A stretch of DNA of 64,000 bases from an uncultured Roseibium sp. (GCF_963669205.1 NZ_OY769915.1:842001-906000); one strand, 5' to 3'; shown: positions 8,303 through 17,475, counted from the first letter of the stretch. Numbers and translations: made by a program. The notes: a model not told the origin generated them from the letters alone.

Positions 8303-8800
8303 ATGGCAAACATTCCCACCCTTCGCACCGCACGCCTGATCCTCAGGCCCATGACGATGGGCGACTGGCCGGCGTATTTCGACTTCATGCAGAGCCGCCG
8401 GTCGACCGGAATGGGCGGGCCATTCGACAGGAAGATGGCCTGGGCCTTGTTTTGCCACGACATGGCCCAATGGGCGCTGATGGGCAACGGCGGCCTGATG
8501 ATCGAAGACGCCGCATCTGGGGCCTGTCTCGGTCAGGTCGGTATCAATTACGGCCCCCTGTTTCCCGAGCATGAACTGGGTTGGTTCGTCTATCCGGAAG
8601 CCGAAGGCAAGGGCATCGCATTTGAAGCGGCGCAAGGGTTGCTGGCCTGGGCACGGACGGACCTAAAGCCACCGGGCCTTGTCAGTTATGTTGATGAAGA
8701 CAATCTGCGTTCCCGGCAGCTTGCGGAGCGGCTTGGGGGTGTACTGGATGCGGACGCTGAAAGGCCCGACCTGAACGATCTGGTCTATCGTCATTTTTGA
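8303..8800 (+). CDS. GNAT family N-acetyltransferase
   Basis: 165 residues from ATG 8303, opening MANIPTLRTARLILRPM, then VGINYGPLFPEHELGW, YPEAEGKGIAFEA (acetyl-CoA loop) and EDNLRSRQLAERLG. It has the RimJ/RimL-type RTxRLxLRP start but is clearly distinct from the three tandem GNATs at 1130-2843. An in-frame TTG at 8291 is an alternative start. It opens the accessory stretch between rlmH and the EnvC-like gene. Substrate unknown. Confidence 0.8.
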   Translation: MANIPTLRTARLILRPMTMGDWPAYFDFMQSRRSTGMGGPFDRKMAWALFCHDMAQWALMGNGGLMIEDAASGACLGQVGINYGPLFPEHELGWFVYPEAEGKGIAFEAAQGLLAWARTDLKPPGLVSYVDEDNLRSRQLAERLGGVLDADAERPDLNDLVYRHF

Positions 8801-9142
8801 AGTGTCGCAGCCGACGTCACATGTTGTCTGGTGTGTTTGGCAGTTACTGAAAAATTGCCTGGAAAATGGGCAGTGCAAAGGCTTGCGGCCGTGCAAAACT
8901 CCGGAAATCCGGCAAGGACCGTGCCAAAGTTACAGCCCGGGATTCCGGGCAGAAAACGGCACTTTCTGAATGCAAGTCATTAGGAACGCACAATAAGTGC
9001 ACGTTAAGCTTACGCTGCGTTTTTTTGGAAAGAACCTTGCCAGCCGGGCATTGTTAATATAATATTAAAATTGAGCTAATTTTTGGCTTAAATTGCAAGT
9101 GTGCGAGTTTAAATTTTTAAGGTATTTACCTAGGGGGTGAAT
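8801..9142. other. Non-coding gap, upstream region of the VPLPA-CTERM gene
   Basis: The gap turns strongly AT-rich over the last 130 bp, unlike the flanking genes. TTGCCA at 9037-9042 and a perfect TATAAT at 9058-9063 lie 15 bp apart, shorter than ideal but the best promoter candidate. No convincing gene is present; a 63-codon open frame here has no family features. Confidence 0.4.
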
Positions 9143-10309
9143 ATGAGAAGCTTAGTGTATTCGCTAGCTGCGGCTGCCATGCTGGTTGCAGGTGCCGCAG
9201 AGGCTAGTCACAACAGAGGGTCGGCGCTCATTCCGACCATTGACAGTTCAGGAAATCTGACAATCGAAGCGACGTCGTTCTGGCGTACGACCTTTGTCGG
9301 AGCTGTGTTTAACGTAACAATCTCGACGCCGAGCAGCGGAAACGTGAACTTGGGTCTGTCTCAAGTCGGTGCAAACGACACTTCGGACAGCCGCTTCACG
9401 CGCGTTAACGAATCGGCGACCACGAGCTTGTCGCAATACGGGGCTGGGCTCTACACCATCTCGTGGGGCAGCTGCTGTCGCGTGGCTGGGGTGCCAAACT
9501 TGGACGGCAACAGTGCCAACATGGGCACAACATCCACGATCTTCTGGGACGGGTCGAGCGCGACGAGCCCGATCACGTTCGACATTCAGAACATTCAGCC
9601 GAATGTTGTGCGTGGCACTGCGTATACCGATAATCTCGGTGCGACGTCAGCAAATGGCGATACCCTGTCTTACGACGACGGCGTCCTCACGGTAGGTGTG
9701 GACAGCCAGGCTCCAGGCTTCACGATCGATTCGGCGGGTCAGATCGATATCCCGGCAGCCTCCACGGCAGGCTACGCTGATGGGACCGAACCAGGTGCAG
9801 ATGTCGCTTTCTCTGGCGAAATCGTCGCGAAAAACGGCTCCGGGCAAAAGACCGGTACTGTTCAGTTCGACTGGTTGTTCGACGGTGTCGGGTCTGGCAC
9901 CAATAGCGTACCGACCGTTTCTGATGTTGTTGTAAACGCCGTCGTTGGCGACATGATCAGCGAGATGGTTACCGGAACGGATCCCAATGGCGACAATGTC
10001 GCATTGAGCTTCGTTTCCTTCAACGGTCCGGGCGGCGCGATCGGCGGTTCGTCGTTCTCTTCCGTCAGCGGCGATCCTGCAACTGGCACGTTCATGTGGG
10101 ACTCAACCGGTTTCACGCCGGGTACCTACGTGGCGACGATCTCCGGTACCGATGGATCCCTGACCGACACGGGAACAATAACCATCAACCTGAAACAAGG
10201 TGGAACGACGGTTGTGCCGCTTCCTGCGAGCATCTTGCTGCTGGGCACCGGCCTGCTCGGGATCACCGTCGTGGGCCGTCGTCGTCGCACGAAACAGTCC
10301 GGAAAGTAA
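9143..10309 (+). CDS. VPLPA-CTERM sorting-domain surface/secreted protein
   Basis: 388 residues. Signal peptide at the N-terminus (LVYSLAAAAMLVAGAAEASH). The body is Ser/Thr/Gly/Asn-rich with beta-type sequence, a CC pair (WGSCCR) and a late Ig/cadherin-like segment (VGDMISEMVTGTDPNGDN). The C-terminus is the tripartite sorting signal VVPLPASILLLGTGLLG, a hydrophobic helix, then GRRRR. This is the VPLPA variant of PEP-CTERM, recognised by an exosortase/archaeosortase-type enzyme not seen in this window. ATG 9143 has a GGGGG ribosome-binding site at 9133-9137. The body matches no family I recognise. A terminator-like hairpin follows, so it may be monocistronic. Confidence 0.85.
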   Translation: MRSLVYSLAAAAMLVAGAAEASHNRGSALIPTIDSSGNLTIEATSFWRTTFVGAVFNVTISTPSSGNVNLGLSQVGANDTSDSRFTRVNESATTSLSQYGAGLYTISWGSCCRVAGVPNLDGNSANMGTTSTIFWDGSSATSPITFDIQNIQPNVVRGTAYTDNLGATSANGDTLSYDDGVLTVGVDSQAPGFTIDSAGQIDIPAASTAGYADGTEPGADVAFSGEIVAKNGSGQKTGTVQFDWLFDGVGSGTNSVPTVSDVVVNAVVGDMISEMVTGTDPNGDNVALSFVSFNGPGGAIGGSSFSSVSGDPATGTFMWDSTGFTPGTYVATISGTDGSLTDTGTITINLKQGGTTVVPLPASILLLGTGLLGITVVGRRRRTKQSGK

Positions 10310-10333
10310 CTTAGAAACTTCCGTGATTTTGGT

Positions 10334-10376
10334 GGCGGGCTTGCTTTGAATAGCGGGCTCGCCATTAATATTTTTT
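10334..10376 (+). terminator. Intrinsic terminator-like hairpin after the VPLPA-CTERM gene
   Basis: A 12-bp stem (10334-10345 with 10352-10363, three G-U pairs in RNA) with a 6-nt loop is followed after 7 nt by six T (10371-10376). It would end or attenuate transcription before the TPR/SOD-like gene. Confidence 0.55.
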
Positions 10377-10425
10377 GCAAGAAATTCGGTTATTTGAACA
10401 AGACAATTTGAGTGGTGGAGCCGTC

Positions 10426-12945
10426 ATGTCTTTTTGGAAACGTACTCTTTCCGGCGCCTGGGCCACCTGCTTGCTGGCGGCAATGATATTTGACCCGGCT
10501 GATGCAACCGGCGCCACCTTGAACCCCTCCGTGGGGCAGAAGTTTTTTGGCAACGAAATGAACTGGTTGATGGATCCGTCTCTGTTGGGCGCCCAGGGTG
10601 CGTCAGATCCGGCTGCGCTCTTGGAAGTGACCACGCTGTTCCAGGCTGGAGATGCAAACGCGCCGCTGGCTTTGCAGAACTATATCGACCGCTATCCGCA
10701 GGACCCGGCCGCGTTTGATCTCGCCGGAGTCGTCCTGTTGCAGGAAAAGAAATACGGTGAAGCCGTTCTGGCCTTCGCAAGAGCCATCAGCTTCAAACCC
10801 GACAGTGCATGGCTGCATGCAAAGCACGGCGCGGCGCTCGTGCTTTCTGAACAGCGCGGCCGGGCGCTGGCGCAGTTCGATCGTGCATTGAACCTGGACC
10901 CGGACAATCCTCTGGCACTGCGCCACATGGCGCAGTTTGCCGTTAGGGAAAACAACCTGATCGAGGCCACCTTGTTTTCCGAGCGCGCACTGCGGGCGTT
11001 CGGCCTGCCTTTCGGAACGGTCAACCAGGCGCATTTCGATCTCGCAGAACTTTACAAACGTCTGCACAGGAACATGGACGGCCTCGACCTCTTGCGTGGT
11101 GCGGTGGACAACGACGGTCTGAACATTCCCGATATTCGCAAGCTGGAACTCTACGGCCGGTATATGGAACTTGCGATGGGGATCGGGCAGGTAAAAGATG
11201 CAAGATCAGCATTCGAAAAACTGAAGTCGATGGTCGACCCGAACGATCCGAATGTTAAGCTAACCGAAGCCAGATTGCTGCGCCAGGAGGGCGACTTCGC
11301 CGGCGCAATCGCGATGCTTGATGAGATCGCCTTCCTGCACCCGGGCCTCAGGCCACAGCTGCAGCCCGATCGGGCACTCGTTCTTTCAGCTTCCGGCCAG
11401 AACGCGGCGGCGGCAGACATCTGGCGCAGCCTGGCGGATGCCGCCGAACCAGGTGAGGATCTCAAGTTTCTGCAACAGGCATTCACCGCCTCGATCAACG
11501 CGGGCGAGGGTGAATCGGTTGCTGCCGAAGTCCAGGCGCTCGCGGCAGCAGAGCCTGAACGCGTCGACCTGGCTCTCATGGAACTGGAGTTTCTCGGCAA
11601 GACCGCCAAAACGGATATCGCCTTGGGACGGGCGGTTGCCTTGTCGCAGGATTTTCCGGAAAACGCCGATATCTTCCGGATGCTCGGCACGATACAGGCA
11701 GCCGGGGGTGACAAAGTTGCCGCGCGCGCGGCTTTGGAGCGTGCGCTTGAAATCGCGCCAAAGGAGCCAAACACCTGGTTGACCCTCGCCGGGGTCATTC
11801 ATGGACACGGTTCCTACACCAGCGCGGGCCACGCGGAAAATGGCGACCACGATGAGGTGGAAAGCCTGCTCAAGTCAGCGATCTCCGTGAATCCGGCGGC
11901 TTCGACCCTCCATGCGGAACTGGGGCTCCTGTACTTGAGTGACGGACGTGTCGGCGAGGCTATCCTGAGTTTCGACAACGCCGTCGCCAACAATCCGGCC
12001 CATATGGCAGGTCTTTCTCTTGGCGCGCTCGCTCGCGCCGACGCTAGCGAGGACCTTGGCGCAGCCTTGGCCTTGATTGACCGCGCGCGTGTGATGGCGC
12101 CCGACGATCCGATAAACAAGGATATCATGGGATGGGTGCTGGTCCGACAGGGCCGGATTGACGATGGCCTGTCCTTGCTGAAGGAAGCGGCGGAGGCCGA
12201 ACCTGCGGATGTGACGATCCAGTATCACCTTGGGGTTGCTCAAGAGCAAACTGGAGATATCGAGGCTGCGCGCAAGCACTATCTGGCAGCACTCGGCGGC
12301 GCGAATTACCAACACAACGTGAAGGACACGCGCGCGCGTTTGATTGCCTTGACGCCCAATGACCCGCTGGTTGTCGACATGGCTCGTATCGACGAAGGGG
12401 CCGAAGGCCAGCAAATCGGTTCGATCTTCATCGAGCAAACTCCCGAGGGACTGAAATTCAGTGCCTCCATGAACGCGCTTCCGGAAGGGCCGTATGCAGC
12501 CCACATTCATGAATACGCGAATTGCGGCAGAGGCGACGGCGCTCCAGGGAGCCTTGCTGGCGGCCACTATGGCCACCACGCCCATGCGCACGACGCAATG
12601 GCAATCGATGCTGCCGGCCAGCAGGACCAGGTCGACCATGCAGCCATGGGGCATACGATGCCGATGGAAGAAAAAGCGGAAGCCGACCAGACGGGGCAAG
12701 TGGACCATGCGGCCATGGGACACACAATGCCGATGGAAGGAATGGCGGATACCGCGGAAACCGGAGGATTGCCGAGAGGCGATCTCCCGCCTTTCATCTT
12801 TGACGGATCGGAAGTTTCGACCACGGAACTGGTTCATGAACCGCTTGTTCTTGACGAAATCCGGGGGCGGTCGCTGATGCTTCACGTTGGTGCCGACGTC
12901 GACGGCAAGAGCGGTCCGAAGATCGCCTGCGGGATCATTGGCTAA
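10426..12945 (+). CDS. Exported TPR protein with C-terminal Cu/Zn-superoxide-dismutase-like domain
   Basis: 839 residues from ATG 10426 (GGAG at 10417-10420). A signal peptide (WATCLLAAMIFDPADATGA) precedes about 600 residues of tetratricopeptide helices, for example AVLAFARAISFKPDSAW and AQFDRALNLDPDNPLAL. From about residue 670 the sequence becomes SODC-like: AHIHEYANC (His693, His695), GSLAGGHYGHHAHAH, GDLPPF, GRSLMLHVGAD (His820) and KIACGIIG, so the metal histidines and the disulfide cysteines are recognisable. Between HAHAH and GDLPPF is an insert with two copies of QVDHAAMGHTMPME, Met/His-rich like copper-binding proteins. The zinc Asp was not identified with certainty. Such TPR/SOD fusions are not familiar to me; periplasmic copper or superoxide handling is an inference. 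Confidence 0.75.
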   Translation: MSFWKRTLSGAWATCLLAAMIFDPADATGATLNPSVGQKFFGNEMNWLMDPSLLGAQGASDPAALLEVTTLFQAGDANAPLALQNYIDRYPQDPAAFDLAGVVLLQEKKYGEAVLAFARAISFKPDSAWLHAKHGAALVLSEQRGRALAQFDRALNLDPDNPLALRHMAQFAVRENNLIEATLFSERALRAFGLPFGTVNQAHFDLAELYKRLHRNMDGLDLLRGAVDNDGLNIPDIRKLELYGRYMELAMGIGQVKDARSAFEKLKSMVDPNDPNVKLTEARLLRQEGDFAGAIAMLDEIAFLHPGLRPQLQPDRALVLSASGQNAAAADIWRSLADAAEPGEDLKFLQQAFTASINAGEGESVAAEVQALAAAEPERVDLALMELEFLGKTAKTDIALGRAVALSQDFPENADIFRMLGTIQAAGGDKVAARAALERALEIAPKEPNTWLTLAGVIHGHGSYTSAGHAENGDHDEVESLLKSAISVNPAASTLHAELGLLYLSDGRVGEAILSFDNAVANNPAHMAGLSLGALARADASEDLGAALALIDRARVMAPDDPINKDIMGWVLVRQGRIDDGLSLLKEAAEAEPADVTIQYHLGVAQEQTGDIEAARKHYLAALGGANYQHNVKDTRARLIALTPNDPLVVDMARIDEGAEGQQIGSIFIEQTPEGLKFSASMNALPEGPYAAHIHEYANCGRGDGAPGSLAGGHYGHHAHAHDAMAIDAAGQQDQVDHAAMGHTMPMEEKAEADQTGQVDHAAMGHTMPMEGMADTAETGGLPRGDLPPFIFDGSEVSTTELVHEPLVLDEIRGRSLMLHVGADVDGKSGPKIACGIIG

Positions 12946-12977
12946 ACAATTGACGCCACTTTTTTCGCAATGACTCA

Positions 12978-13010
12978 AAAAAGGCCGGCTCTACCTGAGC
13001 CGGCCTTTTC
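12978..13010 (+). terminator. Strong intrinsic terminator
   Basis: A perfect 11-bp stem, AAGGCCGGCTC at 12981-12991 with GAGCCGGCCTT at 12997-13007, has a 5-nt loop, an A-run before it and a short T-run after. It ends the TPR/SOD-like gene. Confidence 0.9.
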
Positions 13011-13451
13011 GATTGTGAGCCGATCCTGGTGTGCTTTGCGGTCAGGCCGGGTGATCAACCAAGCTCATCTTCGGCGCACCCTGAAAGCGCAAACGGACCA
13101 CTTTCAGTGAAAGCCGGGTGCCGTCACAGGTTTTCGGGTTTTGTTCCCGACATGCCCTGATGCTGGCGCGCACAGTCGCGCAGATTGAGATCCCGATCCC
13201 GGCAAAAGGATTCCTTGCCGAGTCTCAAGTCATTAACATTTGTTAATGCCTGAAGTGATCTGAAAACACGGTTTCGCCCGTATCTCGCCGTATTCCGGAC
13301 GTAACGGATAAGAGAAGAAAAAGGTGGAACAGACACAGGCAGTCGAAGAACCGTGACGGTCTCCGGATTAAGACGCTGGTTACCTGAGTAAACGGTTCGT
13401 TAACGCAGTCAGTGTATCGCGGGAAGGGTAACCTTTGGGAGCTGACGAGAA
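13011..13451. other. Non-coding gap upstream of the EnvC-like gene
   Basis: There is no convincing gene. The notable element is a perfect 18-bp palindrome, CATTAACATTTGTTAATG, at 13231-13248, a plausible dimeric-regulator operator about 200 bp before the envC-like start. GGGAG at 13437-13441 is the ribosome-binding site for the next gene. Confidence 0.45.
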
Positions 13452-14843
13452 TTGAGACCGGATCGCATCAACGCTGTGCGTCCTGGATTTCGGAACTGGC
13501 GGACATCGGGCTCGTTTTTGAGCGGACTCCTGCTTTGTCTCCTGCTCGCGCCCGCACCTTTGCAAGCAAGTGAAAGTCTCGATGAAGAGGCGCAGGCCGA
13601 AAGCGCCGAAGTCTCCGAAATCGATGCGTTCCTTGAGCGCAAGAAAGAACGCGAGGACGAGTTGTCCGCGCTGTCGCGCGACATCGAGGTGTCCTCCGAC
13701 CGGCAGGCTGCGATCGCCCGCGAGATCCGCGCACTGGACCGTGACCGGGAAACGCTGAATTCGAAGATCATAAGCACGTCCGACACGATCAAGAGTCTCG
13801 AGACGGAGTTGACGGACACCGAACGCAGGTTGATGAGCCTCGGTGAGAATGAAGACGCGGTACGCCTGTCGCTGGTCGCGCGCCGCGACGTTCTGGCCGA
13901 AGTCCTGGCCGCGTTGCAGCGGATCGGCAAACGGCCGCCCCCGGCGCTCGCCGTGCGTCCGAGCGATGCCCTGTCGGCGGTCCGCAGCGCGATTCTTCTG
14001 AACGCGGTGATGCCGGAACTGAAGGTGGAAACCGAAGCGCTTGCCGCTGACCTTGCCGAATTGCAGCGTCTGAAGTCGGTCATCGCGGAGGAGAAGAACC
14101 GGCTGGGTGGCGATGCGATGCGATTGGCTGAGGAAAAGTCCCGCCTTGAACTTCTCTTGAGCGCGAAAAGGCAGGAACATCAGAAGTCGGTCAAGGTTCT
14201 CGAGGAGGAAAAGAAGCGCGCGGCGCAGCTTGCCGATGAGGCAGGGTCGCTGGAAGAGCTGATTGCCAACCTGGAGGTCGAAATCGAAAGCGCCCGCGAG
14301 GCGGCTGAGAAATCGCGGCAGGCAGCGTTGGACGCCAAGCGGAACGCCTCGCGCAATTTTGATCCCTTTGCTGATCCGGGACGGCTTGCGCCGCAGATAT
14401 CGTTCGAAGAGGCTAAGGGCCGCCTGCCGCAGCCGGTGGCAGGGACCCTGCTCAAGGACTTCGGACAGGAAGATGATTTCGGTGGTGTGACGGAAGGTCA
14501 ATCTATTGCCACAAGGCCGGGGTCTAATGTGACTTCGCCGGCGGACGGATGGGTGGTTTATTCAGGTCCCTTCCGTTCTTTTGGTCAGCTCTTGATCCTG
14601 AACACCGGTGACGGATACCATGTGCTCCTCGCCGGCCTGAATCGGATAGACGCGGAATTGGGGCAGTTTGTTCTTACCGGGGAACCGGTTGGTGTTATGG
14701 GCGCTACCCAGTGGGCTAGCGCGTCGACGTTCGGCTTGGGTTCCACCCAGCCGATCCTATATGTTGAATTTCGGAAGGACGGCCGTGCGGTCGATCCCAC
14801 TCCCTGGTGGGCACGCACAGAAGAAGAAAAGGCTCGCGGATGA
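13452..14843 (+). CDS. EnvC-like murein hydrolase activator (coiled coil plus degenerate LytM)
   Basis: 463 residues. It starts with TTG 13452, chosen because GGGAG lies 10 nt upstream and no early ATG exists. A signal peptide (SGLLLCLLLAPAPLQA) leads into a long coiled coil (about residues 50-310, Glu/Lys/Arg-rich) and a C-terminal M23/LytM fold (VTSPADGWVVYSGPFRSFGQ). The catalytic residues are missing: the HxH segment reads ILYVEF and the first zinc His is replaced in GVTEGQSIATR. A dead LytM domain is the hallmark of EnvC-type factors, which activate amidases at the septum instead of cutting peptidoglycan. The stop overlaps the ctpA start (ATGA). The gene context (ctpA, divergent deacetylase, rppH) is the usual one. 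Confidence 0.85.
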   Translation: MRPDRINAVRPGFRNWRTSGSFLSGLLLCLLLAPAPLQASESLDEEAQAESAEVSEIDAFLERKKEREDELSALSRDIEVSSDRQAAIAREIRALDRDRETLNSKIISTSDTIKSLETELTDTERRLMSLGENEDAVRLSLVARRDVLAEVLAALQRIGKRPPPALAVRPSDALSAVRSAILLNAVMPELKVETEALAADLAELQRLKSVIAEEKNRLGGDAMRLAEEKSRLELLLSAKRQEHQKSVKVLEEEKKRAAQLADEAGSLEELIANLEVEIESAREAAEKSRQAALDAKRNASRNFDPFADPGRLAPQISFEEAKGRLPQPVAGTLLKDFGQEDDFGGVTEGQSIATRPGSNVTSPADGWVVYSGPFRSFGQLLILNTGDGYHVLLAGLNRIDAELGQFVLTGEPVGVMGATQWASASTFGLGSTQPILYVEFRKDGRAVDPTPWWARTEEEKARG

Positions 14844-16168
14844 TACGGAAAGCTTCCTTGCTGCTGGTGGGTGCCCTGATGGGGGCTGCGGCAGTTACGA
14901 CAATGTCCCAGATGCCGTTCAAGGTATCGGCGGCTGCGAACGCGGCTGCAACCGATACGTACCGGCAGCTGAACCTGTTCGGCGACGTTTTCGAGCGTGT
15001 GCGTTCGGATTATGTGGAAGTGCCCGATGATGCACAGCTCATCGAGAGCGCCATCAACGGCATGCTGACGTCGCTCGACCCACATTCCAGCTACATGTCA
15101 CCCAAGAGCTTCCGTGACATGCAGGTGCAGACCCGCGGTGAGTTCGGCGGCCTCGGCATTGAGGTCACGATGGAGGAAGGCCTGGTCAAGGTTGTTTCCC
15201 CGATCGACGAAACGCCCGCTGCGAAAGCCGGTGTCCTCGCCGGTGATCTGATCACCTATATCGACGGTGAGCAGGTTCAGGGCCTGACCCTGAACGAGGC
15301 CGTTGAAAAGATGCGCGGCCCTGTCAACACCGACATCATCGTGACGATCCGCCGTGAAGGCCGCACCGAACCGCTGGACATCACGATCACGCGCGACATC
15401 ATCCGCATCCGTTCGGTCCGCTGGCGTGAAGAGGAAGATGTCGGCTACGTCCGCGTGACACAGTTCAACGAACAGACGTTCGATGGCCTGAAGAAGGGTA
15501 TCGAGGAAACCACGGCCGCGATCGGTGAAGACAAGGTCAAGGGTTACGTCATCGATCTGCGCAACAATCCCGGCGGACTGCTCGACCAGGCCATTGCAGT
15601 GTCCGATGCGTTCCTCGACCGCGGTGAAATCGTTTCGACACGTGGAAGGGAAGCCGACGAAACCCAGCGCTACAATGCCCGCGCCGGCGATCTGACCGAA
15701 GGCAAGCCTGTTATCGTGCTCGTCAACGGCGGCTCGGCCTCCGCGTCCGAAATCGTTGCCGGTGCCCTTCAGGACCACCGCCGCGCCACGATCCTCGGCA
15801 CCCGTTCCTTCGGCAAGGGCTCGGTACAGACGATCATCCCGCTCGGTGCCAACGGTGCGATCCGTCTGACGACCGCGCGTTACTACACACCGTCCGGAAA
15901 CTCCATTCAGGCAAAGGGCATCGTCCCGGATATCGAAGCCCTGCAGGAGCTCCCGGAAGAACTGGTCGGTCGCGTTGAGACCCGTGGTGAAGCCGGCTTG
16001 CGCGGACACCTGGAAGCGGAAGGCGAAGAGCAGTCCGGAAGCCAGGCTTACGTCCCGCCGGATCCGGAGGACGACACCCAGCTCAATCTTGCGCTTGATC
16101 TTCTGCGCGGCGAACAGGTGAACAGCGCCTTCCCGCCGGTGTCCGACAGCGCGGCGGTCAAGAACTAA
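14840..16168 (+). CDS. ctpA: Carboxy-terminal processing protease CtpA (S41)
   Basis: 442 residues from ATG 14840, overlapping the EnvC-like stop. An N-terminal export signal (ASLLLVGALMGAAAV) is followed by a PDZ domain (GGLGIEVTMEEGLVKVV...) and the S41 peptidase core with catalytic Ser in NGGSASASEIVAGAL and Lys in RSFGKGSVQT. It acts in the periplasm on C-termini of envelope proteins, often together with amidase regulators. The extreme C-terminus is acidic and Gln/Glu-rich. The in-frame GTG at 14807 is inside the upstream gene and rejected. Confidence 0.95.
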   Translation: MIRKASLLLVGALMGAAAVTTMSQMPFKVSAAANAAATDTYRQLNLFGDVFERVRSDYVEVPDDAQLIESAINGMLTSLDPHSSYMSPKSFRDMQVQTRGEFGGLGIEVTMEEGLVKVVSPIDETPAAKAGVLAGDLITYIDGEQVQGLTLNEAVEKMRGPVNTDIIVTIRREGRTEPLDITITRDIIRIRSVRWREEEDVGYVRVTQFNEQTFDGLKKGIEETTAAIGEDKVKGYVIDLRNNPGGLLDQAIAVSDAFLDRGEIVSTRGREADETQRYNARAGDLTEGKPVIVLVNGGSASASEIVAGALQDHRRATILGTRSFGKGSVQTIIPLGANGAIRLTTARYYTPSGNSIQAKGIVPDIEALQELPEELVGRVETRGEAGLRGHLEAEGEEQSGSQAYVPPDPEDDTQLNLALDLLRGEQVNSAFPPVSDSAAVKN

Positions 16169-16184
16169 CCGCCACAAACGATCC

Positions 16185-16211
16185 GCTGCGCGCCGGTAGA
16201 CGGCGCGCAGC
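16185..16211 (+). terminator. Hairpin after ctpA
   Basis: A perfect 11-bp G+C stem (GCTGCGCGCCG at 16185-16195, CGGCGCGCAGC at 16201-16211) with loop GTAGA lies 16 bp after the ctpA stop. The T-run is poor, so it could be an mRNA-stabilising hairpin instead of a full terminator. Confidence 0.5.
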
Positions 16212-16288
16212 CCTTCCATTCTCGTTCTGCGTATCCCGAAAACAAGAAACCTCGCCGGCGCCATGCCGGAACAAAGGCTCAGAACGAC

Positions 16289-17434
16289 ATGTCGAGCGAA
16301 GATCTCACAGCTCCCCTAGGGATGGGCAAGCGGCGGCTGGTCAGGCTGCCGTTCGGCCTTATCGGCGTCGGCCTCCTGAGCGTCTTCGTAACAACGACAC
16401 TCATCTGGGTCGCGGTGGTGGACGATCCCCTGGGCGGTGAGCCGGTGGCGCTGATCCCGCTCGAGGCAACAGTTGAAGGCGTGACTTCGCAGGACATCGA
16501 AGTCGTCGAAATCCGGCCGGGACTGAACGAGGACCTCGGTCCGAACCTGAGGCCCGACGCCGGCCAGGATCTGCTCGGGCCGCGCTACAACATGGTGCAG
16601 CGGCCGGACGGCAAGGGACCGGAAGCACCTGTCGAAAGTCTGTCGGCCAATCCTGACACGCGGGTCAGCGAGCGGTCCGACTACGGCTTCCTTCCGAAAG
16701 TCAGCGACGCAGGCGTCCGCCCGCTGGACGCCTATTCCCGGCCTGTCGTCCGCGAATTCACGTCCATCCCGAAGATTGCCGTTATCCTGAACGGGATGGG
16801 CCTCAGCGAAACGGGGACGCAGAACGCGATCGACCGGTTGCCGGCGGATGTCACGCTCGCCCTTGCGCCCTACGGCGACGACCTTGACCTATGGATGCAG
16901 CAGGCACGCACCAAGGGCCATGAACTGCTCTTGCAACTTCCGCTGGAACCTTTCGATTTCCCGGACAACGACCCGGGCCCGCATACGCTTCTGGTCAGCC
17001 TGCAGCCGGCCGAAATGCTCGACAGGCTCGCATTCCTGCTGACGCGGGCAACAAACTATGTCGGTACGATCCCCGACATGGGTGCGCGCTTTACCTCGAC
17101 CAAGCCTTCCATTCAGTATCTGCTTGAAAAGCTGAAGTCCCGGGGACTGATGTTCGTGGACAACGGCACGTCGTCGCGCAGTCTTTCCGCGGAGACAGCG
17201 AGCGAGTTGCGGATACCTTACTCCGGTGTCGACGTGGTGCTGGACGAGGTTCCGCGCGAGGACAATATCGACGCAAAGCTGCTCCAGCTGGAGAGCATCG
17301 CACGGTCCCGGGGCGTCGCGGTTGCAACAGGCTCCGCTTTGCCCGTGACGGTTCGCCAACTCGAAAAATGGGTACGGGATCTGGAACAAAGGGGTCTCCA
17401 GCTTGTGCCTGTAAGTGCGACAATCGACGGGTAG
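16289..17434 (+). CDS. Divergent polysaccharide deacetylase family protein (YibQ/DUF610-like)
   Basis: 381 residues. One N-terminal membrane segment (LPFGLIGVGLLSVFVTTTLIW) is followed by a Pro-rich linker and a NodB-like fold of the divergent class: PKIAVILNGMGLSETG, LPADVTLALAPYG, LLLQLPLEPFDFPDNDPGPHTL and FVDNGTSSRS (each quoted piece separate). It typically sits beside envC and ctpA in proteobacteria. The normal DHH metal motif of active NodB enzymes is not obvious, so enzymatic activity is unproven. Envelope role inferred from context. Confidence 0.88.
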   Translation: MSSEDLTAPLGMGKRRLVRLPFGLIGVGLLSVFVTTTLIWVAVVDDPLGGEPVALIPLEATVEGVTSQDIEVVEIRPGLNEDLGPNLRPDAGQDLLGPRYNMVQRPDGKGPEAPVESLSANPDTRVSERSDYGFLPKVSDAGVRPLDAYSRPVVREFTSIPKIAVILNGMGLSETGTQNAIDRLPADVTLALAPYGDDLDLWMQQARTKGHELLLQLPLEPFDFPDNDPGPHTLLVSLQPAEMLDRLAFLLTRATNYVGTIPDMGARFTSTKPSIQYLLEKLKSRGLMFVDNGTSSRSLSAETASELRIPYSGVDVVLDEVPREDNIDAKLLQLESIARSRGVAVATGSALPVTVRQLEKWVRDLEQRGLQLVPVSATIDG

Positions 17435-17475
17435 GCCCGAAGCCCGGGCAGACTGAATTTCTGATAGGTGTTGAA

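Noticed and set aside
13233..13246. Possible CtrA binding site TTAA-N6-TTAA
   Set aside because: The CtrA consensus needs seven bases between half-sites; recorded instead as an unassigned palindrome.
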